This document shows, one piece after another, positions 1 through 7,672 of a DNA stretch of 64,000 bases; within the stretch, counting starts at the first letter, position 1, and every line of letters starts with the position of its first letter. The stretch comes from Cupriavidus sp. YR651 (GTDB taxonomy: Bacteria > Pseudomonadota > Gammaproteobacteria > Burkholderiales > Burkholderiaceae). Made by a program: the position numbers and the translations under genes. The stretch covers positions 1 to 64,000 of the forward strand of contig NZ_FMYZ01000008.1 of the NCBI RefSeq assembly GCF_900101625.1, written 5' to 3'. The notes below the pieces were generated by a model, which ran no database searches, was not told the origin of the DNA, and worked only from the letters and a program-made list of their open reading frames with translations.

Positions 1-178
1 CGAACATGTTTTACTGTGCGAGCACTGATAACTTTTGAAGCATTCCGAAGACCGAAGCCTTCGGCGCGTTCGCCATCAAGCGCCCACACTTATCGGTTGT
101 TTGGTTGTTAAAGAACTTGCGCATCCGGCTTTGCCGTCTGCGTCGCTGCGTCGTTTGCGTCAGCAGCAGAGAAACGAG
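1..178 (-). other. rRNA operon 5' leader (external transcribed spacer), partial
   Basis: This leftward-transcribed leader lies between an rRNA-type promoter and a 16S gene that must begin beyond base 1. No 16S 5' sequence is present. On the minus strand a boxA-like element, GTTCTTTAACAACC, lies at 116-103 and matches the Nus-dependent antitermination element of bacterial rrn leaders. The segment continues with AT-rich and hairpin-forming sequence typical of processing leaders. No credible protein is encoded. The rrn assignment is an inference from the boxA plus the promoter; the 16S gene itself is not visible. Confidence 0.7.
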
Positions 179-207
179 ATTATGAAGAACAACCTGCGTT
201 TCGTCAA
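179..207 (-). promoter_or_regulatory. rRNA operon P1-type sigma-70 promoter
   Basis: On the minus strand a -35 box TTGACG (207-202), a 17-bp spacer and a -10 box CATAAT (184-179) form a near-consensus sigma-70 promoter. An A-tract on the same strand just upstream (about 232-218) resembles an UP element. The boxA-like leader follows about 65 bp downstream, the arrangement expected for an rrn promoter firing leftwards. Confidence 0.75.
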
Positions 208-492
208 CAGGGCAGCGAAGTTTTTTTCGCTTCGGTCAGCGCCGCATTCCTTCGCGACCCCAACCCCCATCCACCCCGCAACCCTTGCCAGTGCTGCCTT
301 GCAGCGGCGGTTTGTGTTGCGAGGGGGCGAATATTAAGGGACTCTTCCGCGACTGGCAAGCCTTTTGTCATCAAACCTTTAAGATTTTATGAGAGAGCCG
401 ATTCCGGCACATCAGCCATCCCTTCAAACCCATCTGTATAGAATCAGGTTTCCCGGGCCGATTCCGCCCATCTACGCAAGGAAAGCATCCCT

Positions 493-879
493 ATGACTAT
501 TGAAGCGACGTGGCTCGCCAATTCCGGCTCCAGTGTTTGCGACCTCCGCAATGGCACCGCCCATTGGCGAGCCGACCTGGACGCGCCCGCGGGCGACGCC
601 TCCCTGCCTAATCCGCACGATCTGCTCGACTCCGCGCTGGCCGCGTGCACGACGCTCACTCTGCAGGTGTACGCCAAACGCAGGGGCTACGATCTGCAGG
701 AGGTCCGGGTAACCGTTCAGCACGAGGAAGCCACCGGTAGCTACAAGTTGATGCGTACGGTGGAGCTTCGCGGCGAACTTGCACCCGATGTGCGCGAAGA
801 CTTGCTCCGCGTTGCCAACAAATGTCCGGTGCACAAATCCTTGTCCGCCCAGATCTCCATCGAGACGACGCTGACCTGA
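493..879 (+). CDS. OsmC family peroxiredoxin
   Basis: A 128-aa OsmC/Ohr-fold protein, expected to reduce organic hydroperoxides with a pair of cysteines in the cytoplasm. The two family cysteines are visible: Cys52 in the helix motif ALAACTTLTL and Cys111 in NKCPVHK, which is the usual OsmC pattern. Length is normal for the family. The start is supported by AAGGAAAG about 8 bases before the ATG. It is transcribed divergently from the rrn promoter. It appears to be a single-gene unit, because a new promoter with a Fur box begins 14 bases after its stop. Subfamily (OsmC, YhfA or Ohr) cannot be settled from sequence alone. Confidence 0.88.
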   Translation: MTIEATWLANSGSSVCDLRNGTAHWRADLDAPAGDASLPNPHDLLDSALAACTTLTLQVYAKRRGYDLQEVRVTVQHEEATGSYKLMRTVELRGELAPDVREDLLRVANKCPVHKSLSAQISIETTLT

Positions 880-892
880 TCGCATTGATCCA

Positions 893-924
893 TTGACTCC
901 GCAAATGATAATCGTTATCATTTG
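893..924 (+). promoter_or_regulatory. Sigma-70 promoter overlapped by a Fur box
   Basis: A -35 TTGACT (893-898), a 17-bp spacer and a -10 TATCAT (916-921) read rightwards. Superimposed is an inverted repeat with perfect 10-bp arms, CAAATGATAA (902-911) and TTATCATTTG (915-924), around a 3-bp centre. This matches the classical Fur box pattern. A repressor bound here would cover the -10 box, so the promoter should be silent when iron is plentiful. Confidence 0.8.
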
Positions 925-927
925 AAT

Positions 928-995
928 CCTCGGGTTTTGACACGACCTGAGTCAGCAAATGGGTTTCCGGACACTTCACGCGTCCGGCCTTTTTT
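928..995 (+). ncRNA. Candidate Fur-controlled small RNA
   Basis: Transcription from the promoter at 893-921 should start near 928. Only about 40 bases later comes an intrinsic terminator: stem CCGGAC (967-972) and GTCCGG (982-987), then a run of six T (990-995). The unit therefore predicts a free RNA of about 68 nt, the architecture of iron-responsive sRNAs such as RyhB, PrrF or NrrF. There is no ribosome binding site in front of the ATG at 959, and the codons after it look non-coding. This is inference from promoter, operator and terminator geometry only. It could instead be a short leader with an attenuator ahead of the gene downstream. Confidence 0.5.
967..995 (+). terminator. Intrinsic terminator of the candidate sRNA
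   Basis: A six-bp GC-rich stem (967-972 with 982-987), a nine-base loop, then CC and six T residues. It lies about 45 bases after the -10 box of the Fur-box promoter. Confidence 0.65.
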
Positions 996-1171
996 CCTTC
1001 TGTCGTTCGCGCCCTCCCGCCCCCTCACTCCCCAGGCCCTTCCGCCAGACGCATCGCCGTCATCATCCTGCCCCACTACGCGCGCAACGTAGTCCCGCAA
1101 CATCCTTCGGCAGCGCGCGCCAGAAATTGCCCACATTCGCATCCCCAATCCATTCGGGGCGACTTCCGGCT

Positions 1172-2137
1172 TTGTTCGCTGGCCCACGAACGTCGTGTGA
1201 CAAGGGGAGCCAAGCGCCACTCGCGCGCGTTGTTGGCACGTCTGACGCGGCTTACCATGAAGCCAAAAGAAAACATTGGCAGCAAAAGCAGGGATCGCAT
1301 TGGAGCGGGGACATCTTGGCGAATTACTTCGAAGAGTATTGCGCGCGCATTCGGCGAGGCGGCGCGCGGGGCGTGACGGACAAGCCCGTGGCGGTAGATC
1401 AGGACGGTACCTACACGATGACCTACGTACCGTTCGAACACCGGAATGACAATGCCCGCCTGGTGCTGGTGAGTACGACACCTGGTCACACGCATGTTGC
1501 GCTGGCCGCGTCCGTGACCGAGGAACTGATTCGCGCGCGCGCGCCCGGCCGGACGATCCAGCGGGAAAACAAGCGGCGTGTCGAACTGGGCGGACGGCTC
1601 GTGCGGCCAAACCTGATACGAATGCTTGACCACTTCCGAGTGCCGGAACTGATTGGTCAGCCCCACGCCGCCGCGTTATGGAACGACGGCTTCGACCTGA
1701 TCCAGCCCCTTGCCTTGCTGCCTTTTGCGACGACCCGGCACGGCCTGGCCTTCAACGGCCCGCTGGACGAGCTGATCGACGTACCCATGCTGCGCGCGAT
1801 CTTCGACGCGCACTTCCTCGACCGACTCGCGCAGTGCCGGCCGGGCGCCCTGTACATCGGACTCGGCCGCACTGCCTGGGCTGGCCTCCGGCATGCGGCC
1901 GGCCTGGGGTTGCTCGACCGGCTTCAGTTGCTGGGCATGATGCCGGTCCCTGCGAAGGCAGGCAGCATGGTGCGCTACTTCCTGCGGGAGATTACGGAGC
2001 GCGACCTGTCCCCCAACGATCCGGTGCGGCATCGCATTGCCTGGCTCGATGCCGCCCACGAGGAAATGGAAGCCGGCGTCCGGCGCCTGCGCACGCCGCC
2101 CTCCCCAGCCAACCACCCGGATCGCCTGACTGCCTGA
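1172..2137 (+). CDS. Conserved hypothetical protein, start uncertain
   Basis: The reading frame is open from 959, but its first ~90 codons have poor codon use and run through the terminator at 967-995, so the true start is later. TTG codons at 1172 and 1316 are candidates; the one at 1316 has GGAG about ten bases before it. From about base 1300 the protein looks real, with segments such as VLVSTTPGHTHVAL, RPNLIRMLDHF and LYIGLGRTAW. These recall, from memory, a family of ~300-aa uncharacterised proteins with a possible uracil-DNA-glycosylase-like fold; this is weakly supported. The gene stands alone and ends about 110 bases before a strong terminator. No function is claimed. Confidence 0.5.
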   Translation: MFAGPRTSCDKGSQAPLARVVGTSDAAYHEAKRKHWQQKQGSHWSGDILANYFEEYCARIRRGGARGVTDKPVAVDQDGTYTMTYVPFEHRNDNARLVLVSTTPGHTHVALAASVTEELIRARAPGRTIQRENKRRVELGGRLVRPNLIRMLDHFRVPELIGQPHAAALWNDGFDLIQPLALLPFATTRHGLAFNGPLDELIDVPMLRAIFDAHFLDRLAQCRPGALYIGLGRTAWAGLRHAAGLGLLDRLQLLGMMPVPAKAGSMVRYFLREITERDLSPNDPVRHRIAWLDAAHEEMEAGVRRLRTPPSPANHPDRLTA

Positions 2138-2247
2138 TCCCCCGGCCCACCATAAAGTGCGGCAAACCCCACCTAAGAGGGGATGAGCAGCGTAGCGGTG
2201 TGCCGATAACTCTCCTTGAGGATCTGACCTCCTCGCATTCCCGATTT

Positions 2248-2284
2248 GCGGCCCCCGTTGTGCGCGGAGGGCCGCGATTTTTTT
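2248..2284 (+). terminator. Intrinsic terminator
   Basis: Stem GCGGCCC (2248-2254) pairs with GGGCCGC (2269-2275), followed by a run of seven T at 2278-2284. It closes the transcript of the hypothetical gene upstream. The 110 bases between that stop and this hairpin hold a smaller hairpin (CCCC at about 2167 with GGGG at about 2180) and no gene. Confidence 0.75.
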
Positions 2285-2369
2285 GTGCGATCGGGCGCGA
2301 TCGGAACCAATTCAGACCACCTCCACCGCAACTGCGGAAATTTCCCACAAGCATTGCGGAAGCGTCGCA

Positions 2370-2398
2370 TTATCGGCGCGTCGTTGTCTCCCTATACT
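2370..2398 (+). promoter_or_regulatory. Possible promoter for the response regulator gene
   Basis: A good -10 TATACT (2393-2398) is preceded at 17 bp by a weak -35 TTATCG (2370-2375). It lies about 100 bp before the response-regulator start and after the upstream terminator. The weak -35 suggests it may need an activator. Confidence 0.35.
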
Positions 2399-2499
2399 GC
2401 CGGGTCATGTAGGACCCAGGTCATCCCCGATGGCGCTTCCACGGCGCCATCCATGCCGTCATCGCATCGCAACGGGGCTTGCCATCACCGCAGCAAGGC

Positions 2500-3132
2500 A
2501 TGACAACCATTCTGATCGTCGATGATCATCCCGCGCTGCGGCTGGCGCTGCGCGCGCACCTTTCGCAATTGCTGGGCGTAAAGGTCCTGCTCGAAGCCGA
2601 CAATGGCCAGAGCGCCATCGACGTGGTGCGCCGCCACAAGCCGGATCTGGTCGTCCTGGACCTCGACATCCCGCGGATGAGCGGGCTCGACGCCGCACCC
2701 CGCATGCTCGCCATCCACCCCGGCGTACGCATCCTGGTGCTGACCGCCCAGGACGCCACGCCCTTCGCGGCACGCGCGTGCCAGGCCGGCGTACATGGTT
2801 TCGTCAGCAAGACGCAGGACATGAATGCCATCGTCCGATGCGTGGAGAGCGTGCTCGGTGGCTTCACCGTCTTCCCGAGCGTGGGCAACCGCGATGCCCC
2901 GCGCGATGACCGCATGGTCAGCGACGACGACGGCCTGCGAAAGCTCTCCGACAAGGAAGTGGTCATCCTGCGCATGCTCGCGCGCGGAATGACCAACAAG
3001 GCCATCGGCAGCGCACTGTTCATCAGCAACAAGACTGTCAGCAGCTACAAGACGCGAATCATGACAAAGCTGCACGCCGAATCCCTCGTGGACCTGGTCG
3101 ATTTCGCGCGGCGGTGCCGGCTGATTCCATGA
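2500..3132 (+). CDS. NarL/FixJ-type response regulator with LuxR helix-turn-helix
   Basis: A 210-aa DNA-binding response regulator. Receiver domain residues are visible: the acidic pair Asp8-Asp9, phospho-acceptor Asp54 in VVLDLDIPRMSG, Thr82 and Lys104. The C-terminal LuxR/GerE helix-turn-helix (about 150-193) carries the family pattern LSDKEVVILRMLARGMTNK and NKTVSSYKTRI. The ATG at 2500 gives the usual receiver beginning MTTILIVDDH; an in-frame TTG at 2479 is possible. The stop overlaps the start of the next gene (ATGA), which encodes an HPt protein, so the two are translationally coupled. No histidine kinase is adjacent. BvgA-like regulators are the nearest analogues I can name. Confidence 0.9.
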   Translation: MTTILIVDDHPALRLALRAHLSQLLGVKVLLEADNGQSAIDVVRRHKPDLVVLDLDIPRMSGLDAAPRMLAIHPGVRILVLTAQDATPFAARACQAGVHGFVSKTQDMNAIVRCVESVLGGFTVFPSVGNRDAPRDDRMVSDDDGLRKLSDKEVVILRMLARGMTNKAIGSALFISNKTVSSYKTRIMTKLHAESLVDLVDFARRCRLIP

Positions 3133-3509
3133 CGCCACGTGGCGCCCCGTCGATGCTGACCGCAGCGGAGCGCGCGGCAATGGGGCCCGCGCTGGTCAAC
3201 GCGGCACGCGACGACGTCCTGCTGTACCGCATGCTGCTGACGCGCCTGATGGACACCAACGCCGCCGATCTCGCCAACTTGCGCCGTGCCGCCGCCCTCC
3301 GGGACTGGGCGGGTGTGCAACGCAGCGTGCACCGGCTCAAGGGCAGCGGCGCCCTGGCGCGCTGCACCACCGTTGTCGTCGCCGGCAAATCCCTGGAATC
3401 CGCCGCCCGGCAGGGCAAGGCCGCCGTCGTGCAGGCACTGCTGCCGCGCTACATCGCGATCGTGACGGAATTCAGCGATGCGCTGGCCGGCTTGCGCGCG
3501 GCGCCGTGA
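3129..3509 (+). CDS. Stand-alone histidine phosphotransfer (HPt) protein
   Basis: A 126-aa helical protein with an HPt signature: His68 within SVHRLKGSGALARC, matching the HxLKG(S/A) pattern around the phosphorylated histidine. HPt proteins relay phosphate between a hybrid kinase receiver and a final response regulator in the cytoplasm. The ATG overlaps the stop of the response-regulator gene by four bases, so both proteins should be made together and probably act in one phosphorelay. The kinase that feeds it is not in this window. An upstream in-frame start at 3114 would lie inside the regulator gene and is less likely. Confidence 0.8.
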   Translation: MTPRGAPSMLTAAERAAMGPALVNAARDDVLLYRMLLTRLMDTNAADLANLRRAAALRDWAGVQRSVHRLKGSGALARCTTVVVAGKSLESAARQGKAAVVQALLPRYIAIVTEFSDALAGLRAAP

Positions 3510-3684
3510 GCGACGCTCCACCCCCAAACCGACGTCTCGCCCCCACCACATTCAAGGATTTTGAAGATGCTGTCCGGACCGGGAACGTGCACTGCCAGCT
3601 TGCCACTGGCACACTGTACGTCTATCCCGGCAGCGCCCCCAATTCGCCGCCGCAGGACCAACAACTACTGGCTGGAGATTTGTC

Positions 3685-4656
3685 GTGGGTGATTTGCAGG
3701 GCTTGCTGGACGGCCACGGGCTGCTGCTCGTGTTCCTGAGCGTGCTGGCCGAACAGGCCGGGCTCCCGGTGCCGGCCTATCCAATGTTGTTTCTCGCCGG
3801 CGCACTGTCGATGCAGGAGTCCGGCCCGTCCATCGGCGCGGTGCTGTTTGCCGTCGTCAGCGCCTGCCTGATTGCGGATACGGCCTGGTACTTCACCGGC
3901 AAGCGGCTGGGACAGCCAATGCTGCGCACCATCTGCCGCGTTTCCATTTCGCCCGATACCTGCATCCGCCAGACGCAATCGCTGTACCTGCGGGTCGGTC
4001 CGCGCTCGCTGGTGTTTGCCAAGCTGCTGCCGGGTGCCGGCGCCCTGTCGACGGCGATGGCCGGCATGACCGCCACGCCGTTGCCCACCTTCCTGTTCTA
4101 CGACGCCCTCGGCTCCCTGGTCTGGGCCGGCGGCGCATTGCTGGCCGGCGTGGTGTTCAGCGATTTCGTCGATACGATCCTGGCGGCGTTCAGCACCTAC
4201 GGCCATATCGCCGTCCTGGTCGTGATTGGCGCGTTCGCGCTGTTCATCGCCTGGCGCTTCTGGCTGCGTTGGCGCCTGCTGCGCCGCACCGGCCGGATTC
4301 CGCGCATGACGGTCATGGAACTGGAACAGCGCCGCGTCGCGGGCACCCTGCCGCTGGTCGTGGACGTCCGCGCGCACGGAGACACTCCGTTCGAACGCAT
4401 TCCCGGGGCCGTGGTGATGGAACTGCATGCGCCACTGGAAACCCTCGGCGAGCACCCCGCCTCCGACGACATCGTCATCTATTGCGCCTGCCCACACGAA
4501 ATGTCGGCGGCCGTGCTGGCCGAACGGCTGCGCAAGGCCGGCTATCCCAAGACGTGGGCGCTGGCGGGCGGATTCGACGAATGGAAACGCCTGCAAGGCG
4601 CGCTGCCGGACGCGCCACCACCGGCTGACGCCCCGAAGCGGGCCGCCGCGCACTAG
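3685..4656 (+). CDS. DedA family membrane protein fused to a rhodanese domain
   Basis: A 323-aa fusion. Residues 1-200 form a DedA/SNARE-associated membrane domain with about five hydrophobic segments and the DedA pattern FAKLLPGAGALSTAMAGM (111-128). Residues 205-308 form a cytoplasmic rhodanese module with VVDVRAHGDTPFERIPGA and an active-site loop YCACPHEMSA (catalytic Cys267 or Cys269). DedA proteins are linked to lipid scrambling and membrane homeostasis; rhodaneses handle sulfane sulfur. The joint role is unknown. The start is a GTG with GGAG eight bases upstream. The 175 bp between the HPt gene and this start hold no convincing gene. Confidence 0.87.
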   Translation: MGDLQGLLDGHGLLLVFLSVLAEQAGLPVPAYPMLFLAGALSMQESGPSIGAVLFAVVSACLIADTAWYFTGKRLGQPMLRTICRVSISPDTCIRQTQSLYLRVGPRSLVFAKLLPGAGALSTAMAGMTATPLPTFLFYDALGSLVWAGGALLAGVVFSDFVDTILAAFSTYGHIAVLVVIGAFALFIAWRFWLRWRLLRRTGRIPRMTVMELEQRRVAGTLPLVVDVRAHGDTPFERIPGAVVMELHAPLETLGEHPASDDIVIYCACPHEMSAAVLAERLRKAGYPKTWALAGGFDEWKRLQGALPDAPPPADAPKRAAAH

Positions 4657-4756
4657 CAGGAGCACCGCCGGGCCATTGCGCGCGGCGCACACGGCCCTTC
4701 CCTATCAACCGCCGCTTCCTATACTTGGCCCAGACCGTTTGTGCGCGGAGGGCTGC

Positions 4757-7540
4757 ATGCCAGGCGAAGACCATGGTTGGGAAGACGAGGCCCTGCGCGT
4801 GGCGCACCGGCGCCGTGCGCTGGAGATTCCCGCGCAACCGGGCGGGCGCACCGGCAACTGGGCGATCGCCCTGTCGGGCGGCGGCATCCGCAGCGCCACC
4901 TTCTGCCTTGGCGTGATGCAGGCGCTGGCGGAGGCACACCTGGCGCCCGCCGCCGAACCACCCACCCCCACACCCACCCCCACACCCACCCCCTCACCGC
5001 CAGCCCCCATCCCGGGCACGCAATCGCTGCTTGCGCAATTCGACTACCTGTCCACCGTCAGTGGCGGCGGCTACCTCGGCGCGTTTTTCGTCAGCCTGTT
5101 CATCCCCGGCCGGCTGCGCCGAGGCACCAGTCCGGTTCAGGCGGCGCAGGACGCCTATCGCACGCTCCAGTACGAACCGCCCGGGCGCATCCGCACCGCG
5201 GTGTCCTATGCCGATGCGCCCGGCCGGGCCGCCGTCGCCTGGCTCCGCGAAAACGGCCGCTACCTGACACCCACCGGCGCGGGTGACAACCTCTATGCCG
5301 CCGCCATCGTCGTCCGCAACTGGCTGGCCATGCAATACGTCATCGGCAGCGCACTGCTGGTTCTGCTGGCGGCGCTGGCGCTGGGGCTGCACCTGGCCAC
5401 CGGCACCTGGCCCGACCTGGGCCGAAGCGAGATGGATCTGCTGCATGACGCCCGCCAGGCTTTCAATGAAGGCCAGCTGGCGGTCTGGTGGAGCGAATTG
5501 CTGTGGCTCCCCGTCGCGTCGGCGCTACTGCTGGCCGTGCCTCCGGGCATCGCGTACTGGCTGGTCTACCCGCGCTCGGACGATCCACGCCAGCCCGCGC
5601 GCGTGCTCAACAACGCCGTCCTGCTGGCCGCGCTGATCGGCGCCGCCTTCCTGGCCGCGGCCTGGTGGTTCCAGCGGCTGGAGCCCTCCCTGCACCTGGC
5701 CTACGCGTGCCTGGCGGTCGGCTTGCTCGCGTGGACCGGTGTGGCAACCTGCCTGGTCATGCTGATGCCTGCACCGCGCACGGTGGCGATGTACCGGGTC
5801 CGCGCGACGCGTGCGCTGCGTGGCGCGATGACCGTCACGGCGGCGCTGGCCGCCCTGGGCATTGCCGATTCCGCGGCACGCACCTGCTATCTCTACAGTC
5901 ACGTCGCGACGCATCCGTGGGCCGCGATCGGCCCGGCAGGCGCGCTCGGCGGCCTCGTCTGGCTGGTGCGCTACGGCGCGACGCTGCTCGACGACGGCCA
6001 CAAGGGCGCTGTCGATTCCCCGTTGCGCGCCCTGCTGTCGCGGCTGCCGATCTCGCTGCTGGCCGGCCTGCTGGCGGCGCTGCTGGCGCTGCTGGTGTTT
6101 GTGCTGTGGTCGTGGATCGTCCTGTGGGTGCGCTGGGATGGCGGCGAGCCGGTGGACTGGCTGGTCTTCGGCAAGGCCTGGACCACGCCGGCACTGGCCA
6201 CGCTCACCCTGCTGACCCTGATGATGGCGGTCGTGGTCGGGCGATTCGCGGGCTTTCTCAACTTGTCGACGCTGCAGTCTTTTTACGCGTCGCGGCTGAC
6301 GCGTGCCTACCTGGGTGCATCCAACGGCAACCGGTTCAGCACGCCGCCGGGCGCGCGCGAAATCCCCCAGCGCTTCAGCGTGGCCGAGCCCGCGCCAGAT
6401 GACCAGCTGAGCCTCAACGACTACTACGATCCCCGCGTGCTCGCGCCCCTGCACCTGATCAACGTCACGCTCAACCTGACCGTGGACCCGGCCGAGCAAC
6501 TGGTCCAGCGCGACCGCAAGGGCAAGCCGCTTTGCTTGTCGCCGGGCGCGGCGCTGGTGCAGCCGGGCACCGCGCAACAGCTGCCGGCCGATACCTACGC
6601 GCGCTTCACCGTCGATGGCCAGCTCTGCTGCGCGATGTCCCAGGGCCAGACCGGCGCGCCGCGCCGCGCTGGCGAAATGGCGCAGGCCCGCACCGTCGGC
6701 GACTGGATGGCGATCTCCGGCGCGGCGATTTCCACGGGCCTCGGACGCGCCTCCACGCTGGGCACGTCCTTGCTGCTGGGTCTGGCCAACTTGCGCCTCG
6801 GCGTCTGGTGGCCGTCGTGCATGGCGGACGGCATCCCCTGCGGCACCGCCAACGCCGGACGCGGACGCCTGCGCGGCCCCGTCGGCACCGAGCGCCGCAA
6901 CCGTCCGGCCACGAGTGCCATCGCGGAGATCTTCCGCACCCAGTACTACCTCGCCTGCGAACTCTCAGCGCGCTTCCACGGCACGCGCCGCGGCTGGCAA
7001 TACCTGTCCGACGGCGGCCATTTCGAGAACACCGGCGTCTATGAACTCCTGCGTCCGGAGCGCCGCGTCGCCCTGATCGTGCTGTGCGATTGCGGCTGCG
7101 ACACCGACTATCGCTTCGGCGATCTTGCCAACCTGATCCGGCTGGCGCGCATCGACTTCGGACTCGAGATCGCCGTCGACACCTCAGCCGCGCTCGACCC
7201 GGTGCTCGGTGCTGTCTTCGGCACGTCCGACGATTTCGCGGCGGACGCAGACGCCGAACGCCTCGAAAAGGTCGGGCTGCTGCTGAACGTCTACGAGGCC
7301 GGCCAGGCTGGCGCGCCGGATGGCCCGCCGGTGACGCGCATCGTGCTGCTGAAGCCGCGTCTGACGCCGTCCGCCCCTGCGGACGTCCGCCAGTATGGCG
7401 CCGTGCATCCGGATTTCCCGCAGGAGGGCACCGCCGACCAGTGCTTCGACGAAGCCCAGTGGGAAAGCTATCGCGCGCTGGGGTTCACCATCGGCCGCCG
7501 CGTGGCCAGCGGTGCCGTGGCGCAGCGCCTGTTTGCCTAG
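4757..7540 (+). CDS. Large multi-pass membrane patatin-like phospholipase
   Basis: A 927-aa protein with a patatin lipase domain split by membrane segments. The oxyanion loop GGGIRS is at 41-46, the nucleophile elbow TVSGGGYLG at 100-108 (Ser102, a variant of GxSxG), and the Asp-Gly of the catalytic dyad in LSDGGHFENTG (Asp752). Between them, about residues 195-510, lie some eight hydrophobic helices, so the active site is assembled from both ends of a membrane-embedded protein. A Thr-Pro repeat (69-79) separates oxyanion loop and nucleophile. GGAGGG six bases before the ATG at 4757 fixes the start. Likely activity is acyl-ester hydrolysis of phospholipids at the inner membrane; substrate unknown. 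It follows the DedA-rhodanese gene by 100 bp and may be co-transcribed. Confidence 0.82.
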   Translation: MPGEDHGWEDEALRVAHRRRALEIPAQPGGRTGNWAIALSGGGIRSATFCLGVMQALAEAHLAPAAEPPTPTPTPTPTPSPPAPIPGTQSLLAQFDYLSTVSGGGYLGAFFVSLFIPGRLRRGTSPVQAAQDAYRTLQYEPPGRIRTAVSYADAPGRAAVAWLRENGRYLTPTGAGDNLYAAAIVVRNWLAMQYVIGSALLVLLAALALGLHLATGTWPDLGRSEMDLLHDARQAFNEGQLAVWWSELLWLPVASALLLAVPPGIAYWLVYPRSDDPRQPARVLNNAVLLAALIGAAFLAAAWWFQRLEPSLHLAYACLAVGLLAWTGVATCLVMLMPAPRTVAMYRVRATRALRGAMTVTAALAALGIADSAARTCYLYSHVATHPWAAIGPAGALGGLVWLVRYGATLLDDGHKGAVDSPLRALLSRLPISLLAGLLAALLALLVFVLWSWIVLWVRWDGGEPVDWLVFGKAWTTPALATLTLLTLMMAVVVGRFAGFLNLSTLQSFYASRLTRAYLGASNGNRFSTPPGAREIPQRFSVAEPAPDDQLSLNDYYDPRVLAPLHLINVTLNLTVDPAEQLVQRDRKGKPLCLSPGAALVQPGTAQQLPADTYARFTVDGQLCCAMSQGQTGAPRRAGEMAQARTVGDWMAISGAAISTGLGRASTLGTSLLLGLANLRLGVWWPSCMADGIPCGTANAGRGRLRGPVGTERRNRPATSAIAEIFRTQYYLACELSARFHGTRRGWQYLSDGGHFENTGVYELLRPERRVALIVLCDCGCDTDYRFGDLANLIRLARIDFGLEIAVDTSAALDPVLGAVFGTSDDFAADADAERLEKVGLLLNVYEAGQAGAPDGPPVTRIVLLKPRLTPSAPADVRQYGAVHPDFPQEGTADQCFDEAQWESYRALGFTIGRRVASGAVAQRLFA
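4958..4999 (+). repeat. CACCCC/ACACCC simple repeat inside the patatin gene
   Basis: A short tandem array of CCCACA/CCCACC units encodes five to six Thr-Pro dipeptides in the linker between the oxyanion-hole loop and the nucleophile of the membrane patatin. The six-base periodicity keeps the frame when whole units are gained or lost. Confidence 0.7.
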
Positions 7541-7672
7541 TGCCCTGGCGCGCCGGAGTCCCCACGCGCGTCATGGCTACTGTGTGGCCGTCAGCACGAT
7601 TCACCGGGGGTCACTACCATAGCCCGTCCCCGTAGCCACATACCGCGCGGCCCAGCCCGCGCATCGCACCCG

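Noticed and set aside
35..337. Open frame of 100 codons across the rRNA leader
   Set aside because: It runs antisense over the rrn promoter and boxA leader, has no ribosome site and low-quality codon use.
959..1171. N-terminal extension of the hypothetical gene from ATG 959
   Set aside because: It lies on the predicted sRNA and its terminator, lacks a ribosome binding site and has non-coding-like codon use.
3506..3739. 77-codon frame between the HPt and DedA genes
   Set aside because: It overlaps the DedA start, ends in CSCS-type low-quality sequence and matches no family; DedA start with GGAG is better.
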